From assembly GCA_015486905.1 (NCBI GenBank), contig WFQV01000332.1, forward strand, positions 1 to 7,098: 7,098 bases of DNA, read 5' to 3'. This stretch comes from Melioribacteraceae bacterium (GTDB taxonomy: Bacteria > Bacteroidota > Ignavibacteria > Ignavibacteriales > Melioribacteraceae). A program made the position numbers and the translations under genes. How positions within the stretch are numbered: the first letter of the stretch is position 1; every line of letters begins with the position of its first letter. Under the pieces are notes generated by a model. That model saw nothing but the letters and a program-made list of their open reading frames with translations, did not search any database and was not told where the DNA came from. Shown here in pieces: positions 4,595-7,098 of this stretch.

Positions 4595-5136
4595 TGCTAT
4601 TTACCAAGTGGGAAAAAATATCGGAAAAGGAATTATTCGGGAACGATTATTGGAGTTACAAATTAGACGTTTTCAAAATAGGAGATAAAGAAGAGAAAGA
4701 ATATCACTATGTACACACGGTCGGTTCAACAATGATTGTTCCCAAAATTTCCGATAACAAATTTTTGCTTTTGAAACAATACCGTTACCTTAACGAGAAA
4801 TTTAGTGTTGAATTTCCCAGCGGCGGAATTTGTGGGGGGCTTACTCCGAAAGAAAATGCCTTGAAAGAACTTCGGGAAGAAACAGGCTGCGCCGCGAAAA
4901 CGTTAACCGAAATAGCAATATTTAATCCTTACAACGGAGTTACGGACGAACTCTGCCATCTTTTTGTTGCGGATGAATTGTACGAATCCCCTTTGCCGCC
5001 GGATGATACCGAAGAATTTGAGCCGGTACAATTAACAGCGGAAGAAATAAATTCAATGATTTTAACAAATGAAATTTGGGACGGAATGACTCTCGCTTCA
5101 TGGATTATATTTAAAACAAAATTCGGATTAAAATGA
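4594..5136 (+). CDS. Nudix hydrolase, ADP-ribose pyrophosphatase-like
   Basis: A 180-residue Nudix protein of the ADP-ribose/nucleotide-sugar pyrophosphatase type: the strand LLLKQYRY (58-65) followed by EFPSGGI (73-79) is typical of that branch. It would split a nucleoside diphosphate linked to another group, X. The Nudix box is at 77-99. Metal-binding glutamates are kept in KELREETGC (Glu92, Glu95, Glu96), but the Glu expected at position 83 (Gx5E) is Leu, and the Arg before Glu92 is Lys91. The substrate cannot be fixed from sequence. I start at ATG 4594, which overlaps the ndk stop (TGATG); an in-frame GTG at 4591 would add one residue. Translation is probably coupled to ndk, as no separate Shine-Dalgarno is visible. 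The gene ends in ATGA, overlapping the next start. Confidence 0.9.
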   Translation: MLFTKWEKISEKELFGNDYWSYKLDVFKIGDKEEKEYHYVHTVGSTMIVPKISDNKFLLLKQYRYLNEKFSVEFPSGGICGGLTPKENALKELREETGCAAKTLTEIAIFNPYNGVTDELCHLFVADELYESPLPPDDTEEFEPVQLTAEEINSMILTNEIWDGMTLASWIIFKTKFGLK

Positions 5137-6389
5137 AAACGTTCTTACTTTATTTGATTTTCGGAATTCTTTCCGTTTCTTTTCTTGCCAAATTAAACAA
5201 AGATGGAAAAACGCAAAAGGTAACGACTAAAACCGGTGCGGACATGTTGGTTGCCGAACATCTTGATTTAATTGAAGGGAAAACAATCGGGATAATTACA
5301 AATCACACAGCTTTGCTTTCGAACGGAGTTCATTTGGTTGACACTCTGTTTCACACAAAAGGCGTAAAAATAAAAGCTCTTTTCGGTCCCGAACACGGCG
5401 TACGCGGTAAAGCACCGGCAGGTAAGCACGTTGGCAATGCTGTCGATTCGGCAACGGGAATTCCCGTCTTCTCCCTTTACGGCAAAATCCGTAAGCCCAC
5501 AAAAGAAATGCTGAAGGGAATTGACTTGCTTGTTTTTGACATTCAGGACATCGGCGCCCGCTACTACACTTACATTTCAACTTTGTATTATTCGTTGGAA
5601 GGAGCCGCAGAGAACAACATCCCGATTATTGTTTTGGACAGACCTAATCCAATCGGTGGAATAAATGTTGACGGGCCGCTTGGAAAAAAAGGCTACCGCT
5701 CTTTCGTGGGTATTGCACCCATCCCGATAATTCACGGAATGACAATGGGAGAACTGGCAAAATTCTTTAACTCCGAGATGCTGCCGAACAATTTGCACGC
5801 CAAATTAACCGTTGTAAAATTGCAGAACTGGAAACACCAAGAATATTACGACGAAACGGGTCTTAGGTGGATTTCCCCCTCGCCGAATATGACTAATCTC
5901 GAGACGGCAATTGTTTATCCGGGAATGTGTTTAATCGAAGGTACAAATGTTTCCGAAGGACGAGGAACTATTGCACCATTTTTGAAAATAGGTGCGCCCT
6001 TTATTGACTCGGATAAATTAATTCAAGCGCTAATGAAAGAACCGATTAAGGGTGTAAAACTTTTACCGGTCTCTTTCGTCCCTGTGGATATTCCACACCG
6101 TGCCGTAAATCCAAAATACAAAGGTGAAAAGTGCAACGGTATTTTGATTCATGTAACGAACAGAAAAACTTTTCAATCGTTACGGTTCGGAATTTTTCTT
6201 CTCTACGAGTTGCACAAACTTTATCCGAAACAATTTAAACTGAAAAAGTGGATTGACAAACTTTACGGAAGCAAAGGTTTAAGAGAAGCAATTGAGAACG
6301 GAAAAACGCCGGAAGAAATTTTTGCCACTTGGAATAATGATTTAATAAAGTTCAAAAAAACACGAAAGAAGTTTTTAATTTACAATTAA
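5133..6389 (+). CDS. NamZ/DUF1343 family protein (exo-beta-N-acetylmuramidase-like)
   Basis: A 418-residue member of the DUF1343 family (YbbC/NamZ, GH171), whose characterised members remove terminal N-acetylmuramic acid from peptidoglycan fragments. Family blocks in order: GKTIGIITNHTA (49-60), ALFGPEHGVRG (82-92), IPVFSLYG (110-117), LVFDIQDIGARYYTYISTL (133-151), IVLDRPNPIGG (166-176), SFVGIAPIPIIHGMTMGEL (190-208), WISPSPNMTNLETA (246-259), YPGMCLIEGTNVSEGRGT (262-279) and IGAPFID (286-292). Residues 3-19 are hydrophobic after a Lys, a likely signal peptide or N-terminal anchor; no lipobox Cys is visible. The protein is therefore probably exported, acting on muropeptides in the periplasm for cell-wall recycling. 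It overlaps the Nudix gene by four bases (ATGA), which implies co-expression with ndk. All motifs are intact. Confidence 0.9.
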   Translation: MKTFLLYLIFGILSVSFLAKLNKDGKTQKVTTKTGADMLVAEHLDLIEGKTIGIITNHTALLSNGVHLVDTLFHTKGVKIKALFGPEHGVRGKAPAGKHVGNAVDSATGIPVFSLYGKIRKPTKEMLKGIDLLVFDIQDIGARYYTYISTLYYSLEGAAENNIPIIVLDRPNPIGGINVDGPLGKKGYRSFVGIAPIPIIHGMTMGELAKFFNSEMLPNNLHAKLTVVKLQNWKHQEYYDETGLRWISPSPNMTNLETAIVYPGMCLIEGTNVSEGRGTIAPFLKIGAPFIDSDKLIQALMKEPIKGVKLLPVSFVPVDIPHRAVNPKYKGEKCNGILIHVTNRKTFQSLRFGIFLLYELHKLYPKQFKLKKWIDKLYGSKGLREAIENGKTPEEIFATWNNDLIKFKKTRKKFLIYN

Positions 6390-6506
6390 CTCTGTTAACC
6401 CGTTTATTTTTAATCTGCATTACAAATAGCTGTTGCGGTTGAAAAGTTTGTTGTTATTATTTAATTTCATAAAATTTTAATTTTCTATTATTCGCAAGGG
6501 AAAGAA
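6390..6506 (+). promoter_or_regulatory. Intergenic leader of the symporter gene
   Basis: A 117-bp AT-rich gap. A weak sigma-70-like pair, TTGCGG (6433-6438) and TATTAT (6455-6460) with a 16-bp spacer, is a possible promoter for the symporter. AAGGGAAAG (6496-6504) serves as the ribosome binding site just before the ATG. The only dyad after the NamZ-like gene is TTAAC/GTTAA at 6386-6398, too weak to call a terminator, so readthrough from the ndk operon is possible. Confidence 0.3.
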
Positions 6507-7098
6507 ATGACAAATGAGACACAACTTTTAATTGTAATGATTACCTACCTTGTTCTCCTTATTTCGTGGGGACTTTACCAGGGCAGAAAAGTAAAAAGCA
6601 ATGCGGATTATGCCATCGCAGGTAGGAATTTACCCGGCTGGGCGGCAGCTCTTTCCGAAAGGGCTACAGGCGAATCCTCATGGGCTCTGTTGGGTTTGCC
6701 CGGCTTTGCTTACTCCGCCGGACTGATTGGGATCTGGACAGCAGTTGGCTGCGTATTGGGGATAATAACCGCTTGGTGGGCAATAGCTTGGCGACTTCGG
6801 GACGAAGCGGAGCTTTACGACGTTAATACTTTTACGGAATACATTGCGAAGAAACATGGTGAGAGCGAAAAGTGGATTAGACTTGTGGGTAGTTTGACAA
6901 TTGTTTTCTTTTTCTTTTTCTACGTTGGCGCACAATTCTTGGGTGGAGGAAAAACTTTATTCACAATGTTTCATTTAAACCCGCAAATAGGAATGTTGAT
7001 AACGGCTGCTGTAATTGTCCCTTACACAATTTACGGCGGTTTCCGCAGTGTAGTTTACACGGATGTTGTCCAAGCAATTGTAATGGTTACGACGTTAA
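6507..7098 (+). CDS. Sodium:solute symporter (PutP-like), N-terminal part
   Basis: An open frame of 197 codons running off the right edge; family members usually have about 480-550 residues, so roughly the first 40% is present. It belongs to the SSS family (LeuT-like fold, Na+-driven uptake at the inner membrane). Visible are hydrophobic TM1 (7-24), the hallmark segment DYAIAGRNLPGWAAALSE (34-51), the unwound-helix region RATGESSWALLGLPG (52-66), further membrane segments near 70-95, 126-145 and 160-178, and the signature YTIYGGFRSVVYTDVVQ (173-189). The proline transporter PutP is the closest style, but the substrate is not proven; other SSS members carry sugars, carboxylates or amino acids. 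ATG 6507 is chosen because of AAGGGAAAG just upstream and because it gives the normal N-terminus. A run of five Phe (134-138) lies in TM4. Confidence 0.9.
   Translation, partial: MTNETQLLIVMITYLVLLISWGLYQGRKVKSNADYAIAGRNLPGWAAALSERATGESSWALLGLPGFAYSAGLIGIWTAVGCVLGIITAWWAIAWRLRDEAELYDVNTFTEYIAKKHGESEKWIRLVGSLTIVFFFFFYVGAQFLGGGKTLFTMFHLNPQIGMLITAAVIVPYTIYGGFRSVVYTDVVQAIVMVTTL

Noticed and set aside
6386..6420. Intrinsic terminator after the NamZ-like gene.
   Set aside because: The only dyad is TTAAC/GTTAA, five weak pairs with a three-base loop, not enough for a terminator despite the T-rich sequence after it.

Overview
The window reads as AT-rich chromosome of a bacterium in or near the Bacteroidota/Chlorobiota (FCB) group, possibly an Ignavibacteria- or Kapabacteria-like lineage. 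This rests on the style of the housekeeping proteins (SucD, Ndk, a NamZ/DUF1343 protein, a PutP-like symporter), the low GC and the very AT-rich gaps. It is an inference from composition and protein style, not a proven placement. UGA is a normal stop here: ndk and the Nudix gene both end in TGA.

Left part (1-842): two small GIY-YIG nuclease-fold genes stand in tandem, 362 bp apart. Each sits in a GC-richer flank holding a near-identical hairpin block. A third copy of the flank (about 716-820) follows without a gene. Middle part (843-2560): two 252-bp direct repeats, 235/252 identical with no indels, bracket 1.2 kb of broken accessory genes. These are an IS5-type transposase N-terminus, a helix-turn-helix DNA-binding protein with an internal stop, a DprA-like protein with a frameshift, and an IS256-type transposase N-terminus that ends inside the second repeat. 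Positions 2561-3020 are AT-rich and appear gene-free.

Right part (3021-7098): ordinary core genes, all on the + strand. sucD (TCA cycle) stands alone and is closed by a clear intrinsic terminator. After a gap with a dyad repeat and a plausible promoter, ndk, a Nudix (ADP-ribose pyrophosphatase-like) gene and a NamZ-type peptidoglycan glycosidase gene form a tight unit with overlapping stop/start codons. A Na+/solute symporter gene then runs off the right edge.

The core genes look intact. The left 2.5 kb is the accessory part and holds most of the unusual structure: hairpin-flanked GIY-YIG cassettes, and a paired structured repeat around a gene graveyard. No complete new multi-gene system is visible; the GIY-YIG cassettes and the 252-bp repeat are the best candidates for something undescribed.
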